Source: a bacterium (GTDB lineage: Bacteria > Chloroflexota > Dormibacteria > Aeolococcales > Bog-877). From it: a stretch of 5,511 nucleotides of DNA. The stretch covers positions 1 to 5,511 of the forward strand of contig JAKBTP010000209.1 of assembly GCA_021844355.1 (NCBI GenBank). The letters run 5' to 3'. Below, piece by piece: positions 1-5,421 of this stretch. Position numbers and translations under genes: made by a program. Positions within the stretch are counted from its first letter, which is position 1, and every line of letters begins with the position of its first letter. Under the pieces are notes generated by a model. It saw nothing but the letters and a program-made list of their open reading frames with translations. It did not search any database and was not told where the DNA came from.

Positions 1-15
1 CAGCCTGGCATCCAT
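1..15 (-). CDS. 5' end of a minus-strand gene, product unknown (partial)
   Basis: Only the first five codons are visible (ATG at 15-13, reading Met-Asp-Ala-Arg-Leu), so no function can be given. The start is supported by an AGGAGG Shine-Dalgarno sequence at 23-28 on the minus strand, seven bases before the ATG, and by a well-formed promoter about 80-110 bases upstream. A second ATG at 11-9 is in another frame and less well placed. The gene runs leftward out of the window and diverges from everything to its right. An insertion-sequence relic lies directly behind its promoter. Confidence 0.6.
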
Positions 16-77
16 CCCACCACCTCCTGTGGTCCAGCATCTCCTGAGGACCGAGGTGGGTGGGGCGTCGGCTGATG

Positions 78-92
78 CCCTCGGCCCGAGGG
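78..92. repeat. Inverted repeat at the predicted transcription start
   Basis: CCCTCG and CGAGGG form a perfect 6-bp inverted repeat around a 3-base centre. It sits at or just after the predicted start site of the minus-strand promoter. It could be an operator for a dimeric repressor or a small hairpin at the 5' end of the transcript. In DNA this GC-rich a 6-bp repeat can arise by chance. Confidence 0.3.
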
Positions 93-99
93 TGGGCGG

Positions 100-128
100 A
101 GCCTAGCACCGCCTCGATCCGCCGTCAA
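100..128 (-). promoter_or_regulatory. Sigma-70-type promoter for the left-edge minus-strand gene
   Basis: On the minus strand a -35 box TTGACG (123-128) and a -10 box TAGGCT (100-105) are separated by exactly 17 bases. This matches the vegetative (SigA/HrdB-like) consensus of TTGACA-17-TAnnnT. Transcription would start near position 93, giving a leader of about 78 bases before the ATG at 15. The promoter assignment is an inference from box match and spacing; the boxes themselves are directly visible. Confidence 0.65.
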
Positions 129-150
129 GGTGGAGGCCAGTCGCGTTGGA

Positions 151-191
151 GTTCAGCGATTCTGACCTCCCTCAAGGGTTCAGCGATTCTG
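151..191. repeat. Two 14-bp direct repeats, probable IS left end
   Basis: GTTCAGCGATTCTG occurs at 151-164 and again at 178-191, a 27-base period. Both copies lie immediately upstream of the transposase fragment and nowhere else in the window, and no inverted copy is present on the right. Repeated short motifs at an element end commonly serve as transposase binding sites, so this is probably the left terminus of the insertion sequence. That role is inferred from position. Confidence 0.5.
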
Positions 192-198
192 TCCGGTC

Positions 199-558
199 GT
201 GAAGGACAGGATCACGTTGAGCTCGGGTGACCAGAGGCGAGTACTGGTGCTGAATCAGCTGGAGGCCGGAGTGGTCTGTCCGGAGCAGGCGGCTCTGCTC
301 CTGGGAGTGGGCTCGCGCCAGCTCCGACGGCTTCGGGTCCGGTACCGCCAGGAGGGGGCCGAGGCCCTGGTGCACGGCAATCGAGGGCGGCGTCCTGTGA
401 ACGCGGCGGATCTCGGAGCGGCACGCAGAGTGGTGGAACTGGCCACCGGTGCCTATGTGGGCTGCAATCAGCAGCACCTGACCGAGACGCTTGCCGAGCG
501 CGAGGGGATGTTCCTAAGACACTCGACAAAGCTCCACTTGAAGTCGACACGCTCGTGA
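199..558 (+). pseudogene. Truncated IS1202/ISNCY-type transposase, N-terminal part only
   Basis: The reading frame (GTG start, 119 codons) begins like transposases of the IS1202/ISNCY group: a homeodomain-like helix-turn-helix over residues about 10-55 (QRRVLVLNQLEAG, then ALLLGVGSRQLRRLRVRYRQEG), the typical ALVHGNRGRRP linker at about 55-66, then a helical segment ending near AEREGMFL (about residue 105). Intact members usually have 400 or more residues with a DDE catalytic core. Here the resemblance stops near position 515 and the last residues look like out-of-frame sequence up to the TGA at 556-558. No catalytic domain follows in any frame, so the element is a dead relic. It could still make a small DNA-binding protein, but nothing shows that it does. 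The family assignment is from recognition, without a database search. Confidence 0.75.
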
Positions 559-1060
559 CCCAACTACTCCGGCAGGTCCCGGGAGCCCACCAGCGTGTCT
601 TCCCAGCGACGCTCCACGATCGCCCATCCCGGGGCCCGGGCCCCTGGGCCGGTGGCGCACAGGAGCACGCGTGCAGAGAGAGGCTTGCCAACTTGGATCG
701 GCTCGGGAGTTCGACGCGCACGCCGTGGCTGCGCCGGCCCGCGATGAAACCCTAGATCCCCGCACCGGCTAAATTTTCTCGGTGGGACGGGCCCCCTCGG
801 AGTCTTCTGAGTGCAGGCCCACACCGCCCAAATTGAGCTCCCGCAGCCGCGGCGATGGCTCACTGCTCACCATGGGATCAGGCGAGGCGCCTCGATCACA
901 GGTCCCGATCAGAGCTGCCGGTTATGACTGTGGCTCCTCGCGATCTCACTGTGGGGCGAACGACATCTCACCTCACGGCAGCGGCCCTCGGCCCACCCCC
1001 AGCCGGCAGCCACCGGCGTGATCCCAACCCGCCACTTACCGCCGATCCGCGCCTCACGAA
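559..1060. other. Intergenic stretch with no convincing gene
   Basis: Frames on both strands here give Pro/Arg/Ala/Ser-rich translations without recognisable domains, good ribosome binding sites or plausible starts. The sequence just after the transposase relic (559 to about 780) may be decayed mobile DNA. It includes a GC-only 14-bp palindrome at 631-644 and an unusually AT-rich patch (TAAATTTTCTC) at 770-780, but I could not identify a second element or a right-hand IS end. From 780 to 1060 I see no RNA gene or strong promoter. Confidence 0.5.
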
Positions 1061-1066
1061 TACAGT
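1036..1066 (+). promoter_or_regulatory. Weak candidate promoter for the GH3 lipoprotein unit
   Basis: A TACAGT box at 1061-1066 fits the TAnnnT -10 pattern. The best -35 candidate is TTACCG at 1036-1041, with a long 19-base spacer. Transcription would start near 1073, about 34 bases before the possible leader ORF and 156 bases before the lipoprotein ATG. The match is modest and no other candidate in the region is better. Confidence 0.35.
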
Positions 1067-1106
1067 GGCAGCGTGGACCGCGGTTTCAACGCGCACGGAG
1101 GTCGGC

Positions 1107-1229
1107 GTGGCCGGTCCTAGAACCAGAAGGGATATGGCCCCGTCCAGTTGCCAGCCGCACCCGCCCGCGGTGATCAACCCGCCGACCCGTGCGCAGCCAG
1201 GTGGGTGTCCGGGCAGCCCGGCCAGCTGA
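1107..1229 (+). CDS. Possible 40-residue leader ORF overlapping the GH3 gene start
   Basis: A GTG at 1107 is preceded by GGAGG at 1097-1101 with a five-base gap, the only good ribosome binding site near the lipoprotein gene. The frame reads 40 residues (starting VAGPRTRRDMAPSS, rich in Pro, Ala and Arg, two Cys) and ends in a TGA at 1227-1229 that shares its A with the lipoprotein ATG at 1229-1231. This TGATG arrangement is a classic signature of translational coupling. The lipoprotein start has no clear Shine-Dalgarno of its own, which makes coupling attractive. The peptide has no recognisable domain and may have no function beyond bringing ribosomes to the next start. It could also be a chance open frame in GC-rich DNA. 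Confidence 0.4.
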   Translation: MAGPRTRRDMAPSSCQPHPPAVINPPTRAQPGGCPGSPAS

Positions 1230-2569
1230 TGTCGGCCTGGAATCCTCCGTCCGCTCGGAGAGCGCGCCGGCGGCCGCGCTCGGTACTGATCGTGGCGGCG
1301 GCGCTGGCCATGGGTGCCCTGCTGGCGGGTTGTGCCACCGGCCCTGGCCCCCGGCCCCGGAGCCCCGTAGCACCGACTCCAATTCCATCGCCCTCGCCCT
1401 CCGGCGCGCCTGGGGGATGGAGCCTCGCCCGTCTCGCCAGCCAGGTGCTGGTGGTGCCAGCGCCGGCCGAGGACGTGTCAGCAGTCTCGCCGGAGGTTCA
1501 GTTGGGGGTGGGTGGGGTCGTCCTGTACGGATCCACCGGACCTGAAAATCTGGCCCAACAGCTGGCTGCCCTGGAGTCGCTCGCCCCGCCCGGCGAGGTG
1601 CCCGCGGTCATGACCGACGAGGAGGGCGGGGCCGTTCAGCGGCTCAGCAACCTGGTTGGGCCGCTGCCCTCAGCTCGGCAGATGGCTGCCACCATGTCGC
1701 CGCAGCAGATCCAGCAACTCGGACTCTCCACTGGAGAGCGCCTCCGGTCCGCAGGCGTGACCGTAGATCTGGCTCCGGTTCTGGATCTGGACGGTGGCCC
1801 CGGGCCGAGCGCCACCGACCCGGACGGCACCAGGTCATTCAGCACCAGCGCGGCCACGGCGGCGGCCGACGGCATCGCCTTCGCCGAAGGACTGATCGCC
1901 GCAGGCGTGACCCCCGTGGTCAAGCACTTCCCGGGGCTGGGATCCTCCGTCGGCAACACTGACATCGCGCCGGCCAGCACCCTCCCCTTTTCCCAGCTGA
2001 AGACGGGTGGCCTGCTCCCGTTCGCGGCGGCGGTGAGCCAGGGGCTGCCGGCCATCATGGTCGCCAACGCCTCGGTGCCCGGCCTGACCGACCTTCCCGC
2101 CAGCATCTCCAGTGCCGTGATCCAGGGAGAGCTCCGCCAGCAACTTGACTTCCAGGGCCTGGTCATGACGGACTCCCTCTCCGCAGGGGCTCTGAGCGGG
2201 ACGGGGTACTCGGTTCCCCAGGCGGCGGTGGCGGCGCTCCGAGCTGGTGCTGATCTCCTGCTCTTCAACTCCACCTCCGCTCAACTTGGTGCTCTGACCG
2301 CCGCCACCATCGCCGCCATCGTGACCGCGGTTCAGGCTGGCAGTCTGCCCCGCACCGAGCTGGTGGCGGCGGTCGCAAAGGTCCTGGCCTTCAAGGGCCT
2401 CTCCCAGCCCCAGCCGGCCACCGCTGGCGGGAGACGCATCGAGCACAGGTCGAACGGCCTGGAGCCGCGGGCCGCGCCAGCCAGTGCTAGGGTAGTTGGG
2501 AGAGCCCACGGGTTCATTATTTGTAGATCGCTCGCCCAGCTCAGGAGCACAGATGATCTTGGTCAGTAA
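1229..2569 (+). CDS. GH3 N-terminal-domain lipoprotein, NagZ/LpqI-like, with altered catalytic dyad
   Basis: This 446-residue protein is a secreted lipoprotein of glycoside hydrolase family 3, closest in outline to NagZ beta-N-acetylglucosaminidases and mycobacterial LpqI. Residues 1-35 form an Arg-rich n-region, a hydrophobic core and a lipobox (LLAGC, Cys35 the predicted lipidated residue); a Pro/Ser-rich linker follows to about 60. The GH3 barrel spans about 65-391: MTDEEGG at 128-134 with VQR, KHFPG at 232-236, and MTDSLS at 313-318, in which Asp315 aligns with the NagZ nucleophile. The NagZ acid/base motif Asp-x-His, expected 11-13 residues after Lys232, is Asn243-Thr244-Asp245 here, and there is no GH3 C-terminal domain to supply another acid. 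Activity may be changed or lost. Residues 392-446 form an unstructured-looking tail over the ribosome binding site of the next gene. ATG 1229 is chosen because it gives a complete signal peptide and the TGATG overlap; a TTG at 1148 would place a long Pro-rich stretch before it. Family call is firm, substrate is not known. Confidence 0.85.
   Translation: MSAWNPPSARRARRRPRSVLIVAAALAMGALLAGCATGPGPRPRSPVAPTPIPSPSPSGAPGGWSLARLASQVLVVPAPAEDVSAVSPEVQLGVGGVVLYGSTGPENLAQQLAALESLAPPGEVPAVMTDEEGGAVQRLSNLVGPLPSARQMAATMSPQQIQQLGLSTGERLRSAGVTVDLAPVLDLDGGPGPSATDPDGTRSFSTSAATAAADGIAFAEGLIAAGVTPVVKHFPGLGSSVGNTDIAPASTLPFSQLKTGGLLPFAAAVSQGLPAIMVANASVPGLTDLPASISSAVIQGELRQQLDFQGLVMTDSLSAGALSGTGYSVPQAAVAALRAGADLLLFNSTSAQLGALTAATIAAIVTAVQAGSLPRTELVAAVAKVLAFKGLSQPQPATAGGRRIEHRSNGLEPRAAPASARVVGRAHGFIICRSLAQLRSTDDLGQ
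2496..2524 (+). promoter_or_regulatory. Weak candidate promoter ahead of the GH25-like gene
   Basis: An AT-rich patch at 2513-2528 stands out from its GC-rich surroundings. TTGGGA at 2496-2501 and TATTTG at 2518-2523 (16-base gap), or ATTTGT at 2519-2524 (17-base gap), could serve as -35 and -10 boxes, but the -10 match is poor. The gene may simply be read through from the GH3 gene. The patch lies inside the 3' tail of that gene. Confidence 0.25.
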
Positions 2570-3488
2570 TGCTGCGCACAGGGTGCCCAGGGTTCTCGGC
2601 TGGGGCGCCACAATTGCGGCCGCTCTCGCCATCCTCACGGCGTCGCCCGCGCTGGCGGCCCGGCCGAGCCACGGCGGCGGAGGCGGTGGGAGTTCGAGCA
2701 CCACTGGCAACGACGTCTCCTATCCCCAGTGCGGCGCGAGCCTTCCCTCGGGACAGGCGTTCGGGATCGTGGGGGTGAACGACGGCCTGGCCAACCTCCT
2801 CAATCCTTGCCTCGGCCCCTCGTCCAGCTACCCGAGTTACACCCAGAGCGAGCTTTACTGGGCGGTGGCCGGCTCCACCGGCACGACTTCGCAGCCCAAG
2901 GCCAGCCTCTACGTCAACACCGCCGACCCGGGTAACGGCGTCTCCGACTGGCCGACCAGCAGTATCAAGCAGGACCCCTACGGAAGCTGCACCGCCTCCG
3001 GCACCCCGCTCGTGGGCGCGGACTCCACGGCCTGTGCCTGGCAGTACGGGTACAACAAGCTGACCCAGGACATCCAATGGCTGACGAGCGCCGCCGTCGC
3101 CATCAACGGGGAGGAGAGCACTGTCCAGGTGCCGAGTTCGCCCGCGGCTTACCCCTGGTGGCTGGACGTCGAGACGGCCAACAGCTGGCAGTCGGGCACA
3201 TCCGGGCTGGCGATGAACGTCGCCGACCTCCAGGGGATGGTGGCCGCCTTGGGGGACGCAGGCGTCACCAAGGTCGGCATCTACTCCACCTCCTATCAGT
3301 GGGGCCAGGTCACCGGCGGCCCGACGTACACGGAGGGCACCTCTCTCGTCGGGTTACCTGACTGGATTCCGGGAGCACGGAAGCTCTCGGGGGCGGTCTC
3401 CAACTGCCAGCTGAGCTCTTTCACCGGCGGGGTGGTGGAGCTCACCCAATGGTTCTCCAGGCCCTACGACTCCGACTACGCCTGCTGA
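2553..3488 (+). CDS. Secreted GH25-like (lysozyme-fold) protein
   Basis: This 311-residue exported protein resembles actinobacterial secreted proteins with a GH25/DUF1906-type barrel. Residues 1-35 are a Sec signal peptide (Arg at 10 and 13, hydrophobic core at 15-30, ALA cleavage site near 35), followed by a Gly/Ser linker at about 41-51. The mature domain begins NDVSYPQCG (Asp54, Cys60), which parallels the catalytic first strand of GH25 muramidases (G-x-D-V-S-x-x-Q). WWLDVET at 202-208 places Asp205 and Glu207 where GH25 enzymes carry their Asp-x-Glu acid motif. The end, QWFSRPYDSDYAC, resembles the last strand with its conserved Asp. Six Cys (YPQC, NPC, GSC, TAC, SNC, YAC) would allow three disulfides outside the cell. 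ATG 2553 has AGGAG at 2543-2547, five bases away, so it is preferred over in-frame starts upstream such as TTG 2496. It overlaps the GH3 gene by 17 bases. Cutting of peptidoglycan glycan chains is the likely role, by inference; no substrate is proven. Confidence 0.65.
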   Translation: MILVSNAAHRVPRVLGWGATIAAALAILTASPALAARPSHGGGGGGSSSTTGNDVSYPQCGASLPSGQAFGIVGVNDGLANLLNPCLGPSSSYPSYTQSELYWAVAGSTGTTSQPKASLYVNTADPGNGVSDWPTSSIKQDPYGSCTASGTPLVGADSTACAWQYGYNKLTQDIQWLTSAAVAINGEESTVQVPSSPAAYPWWLDVETANSWQSGTSGLAMNVADLQGMVAALGDAGVTKVGIYSTSYQWGQVTGGPTYTEGTSLVGLPDWIPGARKLSGAVSNCQLSSFTGGVVELTQWFSRPYDSDYAC

Positions 3489-3518
3489 CGTCATTGGGTG
3501 GGTCGCGCCCGGTCGCTC

Positions 3519-3547
3519 TTGACGGCAACCCGCCTGCCATCTACGAT
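3519..3547 (+). promoter_or_regulatory. Strong sigma-70-type promoter of the small acidic protein gene
   Basis: TTGACG (3519-3524) and TACGAT (3542-3547) are separated by exactly 17 bases, an excellent match to the vegetative promoter pattern in actinobacteria. Transcription would start near 3554, leaving a leader of about 65 bases before the TTG start. The leader holds a short GC hairpin (CGGCC-CTC-GGCCG, 3569-3581). Confidence 0.7.
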
Positions 3548-3618
3548 GCCCCCAAGTGAGGCGGAAGCCGGCCCTCGGCCGCAGCCACTGACAGCTGATT
3601 TCAACGCGGGGAGAACGC

Positions 3619-3936
3619 TTGCCCACCATCGCTGAGACCTCCAAGGAGATCTCCAAGCTCTACGAGGTAGACCAAATGAGCCGGCGGGAGAGGGACGCCC
3701 GCCGCAACAAGATCCTGTTCATCGACCGCCTGCTCAACGAGCTGGAGCAGCTCAACATCGCCGACGAGGTGGTTGTCCCCTCGCCCCTGAGGGTCCAGTG
3801 CCGCCGGCTTCTCGCCCGGGAGAACCACCAGGTGGCCCGGCTGCGCCCCGAGGATGTCACCATCGCCGAGTGGATGGACGCCCTGTACGACGTCCAGGAC
3901 GGACTCATGTTCACCATTGGTGACGAGGACGAGTAG
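3619..3936 (+). CDS. Small charged, helical protein of unknown function
   Basis: I do not recognise this 105-residue protein. The TTG start is chosen because GGGGAG at 3608-3613 lies five bases before it; an ATG at 3676 would lose the first 19 residues. It has no signal peptide or membrane segment and is probably cytoplasmic. Residues about 5-45 look helical and amphipathic with many charges (EISKLYEVD, SRRERDARRNK, IDRLLNELEQLNI), suggesting a coiled coil or a helical protein-binding surface. A central part (about 48-78) contains PSPLRVQCRRLLARE with one Cys, then AEWMDALYDVQDGLMF, and the end is strongly acidic (GDEDE). It has its own near-consensus promoter, and a strong hairpin follows its stop, so it seems a single-gene unit placed just before a tRNA gene. 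It reads like a real, conserved gene rather than a chance frame. An adaptor or regulator role is possible but not shown. Confidence 0.7.
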   Translation: MPTIAETSKEISKLYEVDQMSRRERDARRNKILFIDRLLNELEQLNIADEVVVPSPLRVQCRRLLARENHQVARLRPEDVTIAEWMDALYDVQDGLMFTIGDEDE

Positions 3937-3950
3937 GCTTATCCCCTAGC

Positions 3951-3970
3951 CGCCCTCCACGTGGTGGGCG
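3951..3970 (+). terminator. 20-bp hairpin between the small gene and the tRNA
   Basis: CGCCC (3951-3955) pairs with GGGCG (3966-3970), and CCAC (3957-3960) is complementary to GTGG (3961-3964); the only mismatch is one T opposite T. In RNA this gives a long GC stem with a tiny loop 14 bases after the TAG stop. There is no U-tract, as is common for hairpin terminators in actinobacteria. It may end the upstream transcript, or mark a processing point if the tRNA is cotranscribed. Confidence 0.45.
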
Positions 3971-3983
3971 AGGGCGAGTTGCC

Positions 3984-4055
<72 letters not shown>

Positions 4056-4149
4056 CGGCAGGCAGCCTGGGCATCGCCGCGACCCGCACGGCCGTGGTCG
4101 CCAGTTCCACTCGGGGGCCCCGGCAGCGTCGTCCCATGTAGGTGGGGGC

Positions 4150-4165
4150 CGGCTCCCTGGAGCCG
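4150..4165. repeat. Perfect inverted repeat CGGCTCC-CT-GGAGCCG
   Basis: Seven-base arms around a two-base centre. As RNA it would form a six-pair stem with a four-base loop about 95 bases after the tRNA; as DNA it has the symmetry of a regulator site. No T-run follows, so a standard intrinsic terminator is unlikely. Confidence 0.35.
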
Positions 4166-4210
4166 AGCGCGGCCCGGGGCGGGCTCCCATGGGCTTCATC
4201 GGATTGCTGC

Positions 4211-4244
4211 CGGACAGATCCGGACTGGTCCGGCCGCCTGTCCG
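4211..4244. repeat. Nested palindromes with CCGGAC/GTCCGG arms
   Basis: The outer arms CGGACAG (4211-4217) and CTGTCCG (4238-4244) enclose an inner perfect palindrome CCGGAC-TG-GTCCGG (4220-4233). The two levels could fold into one long stem with a small asymmetric bulge (AT against CCGC). Another related half-site, CGGTCC, follows at 4248-4253. The repeated half-sites suggest either a structured RNA or a multi-site operator. It lies about 175 bases upstream of the permease -10 box. Confidence 0.45.
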
Positions 4245-4413
4245 ATTCGGTCCAGCCCGGCCCGCGCCGTTCTGGGAGTCTTGGCTCATGCACCCACCAG
4301 CGCAACTCAGCGACCAGCGTTCGGCCCCGGGGGCGGCTGCCCCGAAACCCGCCTCCACGCTTTGTGCACCCCGCGACCGGCGCCGTGGGGATGGCCGTAC
4401 ATCGGTTCCCGGT

Positions 4414-4422
4414 TGCTATGAT
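4414..4422 (+). promoter_or_regulatory. Extended -10 promoter of the permease gene
   Basis: TATGAT at 4417-4422 is preceded directly by TGC (4414-4416), giving the TGn-TATnnT extended -10 form. No good -35 box is present at 16-18 bases, consistent with extended -10 promoters, which depend less on it. Transcription would begin near 4429, leaving a leader of about 83 bases to the TTG start at 4512. Confidence 0.5.
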
Positions 4423-4511
4423 CGCGCGGGCGGGCGACTAACGCTGGGCTGCTTGCGGCCCCGGCGGCCTTGGTCCCGGGCCGGAGATCGCCAGTCGATG
4501 GGGGGTGCTGG

Positions 4512-5420
4512 TTGACCAGGCGAGGATTGCTGCTGTTCGCGGTCCTGGGGATCCTCTGGGGTATCCCCTACCTTCTGATCCGGGTCTCGGTGGAGGCCGT
4601 GAGCCCCGCCACATTGGTCTTCGCGCGCACCGCCATCGGGGCCCTCTTGCTGCTGCCGGTGGCGCTCTCCCGGGGCCGGATGTCGGCGGTGCTGCGGCGC
4701 TGGAGGTGGCTGCTGACGTACACGGCGGTTGAGATCGCCGTGCCCTGGCTGATGCTCTCCACCGCCGAGCAGCGCATCACCAGCTCCCTCTCCGGCCTCC
4801 TGGTGGCAGCGGTACCCCTGGTCGGGGCGGCGATCTCCCTCCGCGGCTCGCGGCGGGACCACCTCGGCCCTCCCCAGCTGGCGGGGCTGCTGGTCGGTGT
4901 TCTGGGAGTGGCTCTTGTCCTGGGATCGGACCTCGGAGGGCTCACCGCCTCGGCGGGAGCGGAGATGGCGGTGGTTGTCGTCTGCTACGCCACCGGGCCG
5001 CAGATCATCGCCCGGCGCCTCGCCGATCTCCCGAGCCTGCAGGTGGTGGCCGCCTCCCTGGCGGCGTGCGCCCTCTTCTACCTACCGTTCTTTGTTGCCC
5101 TCCACCCGGCCCGGATGCCCGCCGCGGGGCCCCTGGCCGCCATCCTCACCCTGGGGGTGGTGTGCACGGCCCTGGCGTTTCTGGTGATGTTCGCCCTGAT
5201 CGCCGAGGTGGGGGCGGTGCGTGCCACGGTCGTGACCTACGTGAACCCGGCGGTGGCGGTGATCCTCGGGGTGTGGGTCCTGGGCGAGCCCTTCCGGGTG
5301 GGGATGGGAGTCGGCTTCGCCCTGATCCTCCTGGGATCCGCCATCTCCACGCGGGTTTCTCGCCCCCGCCCCCGCGGGCCCCGGTGCGAGCGGTCTGAGC
5401 CCCGCGTCAGCCCCGGCTGA
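4512..5420 (+). CDS. DMT-superfamily EamA-type permease
   Basis: This 302-residue integral membrane protein belongs to the drug/metabolite transporter superfamily, EamA family, whose members usually have about 300 residues, ten membrane helices and two repeated EamA domains. Both are visible: repeat one at about residues 4-130 (starting LLLFAVLGILWGIPYLLIRVS, with FARTAIGALLLLPVAL and later LAGLLVGVLGVALVLGS) and repeat two at about 145-280 (AEMAVVVVCYATGPQ, then TYVNPAVAVILGVWVLGEPF, the conserved helix-nine motif with Asn, Pro and Glu). The tail after the last helix is Arg-rich and probably cytoplasmic. TTG 4512 is chosen because the permease N-terminus begins there (TRRGLLLF) and GGGGGG at 4500-4505 lies six bases before it; a TTG at 4470 would add a stretch with no family resemblance. 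Export of amino acids or small metabolites is typical, but the substrate cannot be read from the sequence. Its 3' end overlaps a convergent gene. Confidence 0.9.
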   Translation: MTRRGLLLFAVLGILWGIPYLLIRVSVEAVSPATLVFARTAIGALLLLPVALSRGRMSAVLRRWRWLLTYTAVEIAVPWLMLSTAEQRITSSLSGLLVAAVPLVGAAISLRGSRRDHLGPPQLAGLLVGVLGVALVLGSDLGGLTASAGAEMAVVVVCYATGPQIIARRLADLPSLQVVAASLAACALFYLPFFVALHPARMPAAGPLAAILTLGVVCTALAFLVMFALIAEVGAVRATVVTYVNPAVAVILGVWVLGEPFRVGMGVGFALILLGSAISTRVSRPRPRGPRCERSEPRVSPG

Positions 5421-5421
5421 C
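5406..5421. terminator. Palindrome spanning both convergent stop codons
   Basis: GTCAGCC and GGCTGAC are perfect seven-base arms around CC. The left arm holds the minus-strand TGA (5409-5407) and the right arm holds the plus-strand TGA (5418-5420). As RNA from either strand it gives a six-pair stem with a four-base loop. A bidirectional terminator is plausible by position, although no U-tract follows on either side. Confidence 0.4.

Larger units (their letters stand above)
4056..4410. other. Non-coding stretch between tRNA-Arg and the permease gene
   Basis: About 350 bases without a believable gene: the open frames here give Pro/Arg/Gly-rich translations with no domain. It holds several inverted repeats: GCGACC/GGTCGC at 4079-4084 and 4096-4101, a 16-base near-perfect palindrome at 4150-4165, a nested palindrome group at 4211-4244, and a GC hairpin at 4328-4344. 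No copy of the tRNA 3' end and no integrase gene are visible, so there is no sign of an integrated element at the tRNA. A small RNA is possible. Confidence 0.4.

Noticed and set aside
631..644. Perfect palindrome GGGGCCCGGGCCCC
   Set aside because: It is made only of G and C in a very GC-rich region and has no gene or promoter context.
564..863. Minus-strand open frame of 99 codons beside the transposase relic
   Set aside because: I considered a second mobile-element fragment, since its last 40 residues look moderately protein-like, but no transposase motif can be matched and no start signal is seen.
1148..1228. Upstream TTG start for the GH3 protein
   Set aside because: It would put a Pro-rich 27-residue stretch before a complete lipoprotein signal peptide and has no ribosome binding site.
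1835..2710. Long minus-strand open frame of 291 codons
   Set aside because: It lies opposite the GH3 and GH25-like genes, has no recognisable domain and has the composition of a GC-rich shadow frame.
3443..3500. CACCCAATG and CATTGGGTG, 9-bp inverted repeat with a 40-base gap across the stop of the GH25-like gene
   Set aside because: One such repeat with a gap this long is expected by chance in a window of this size, and no U-tract follows.
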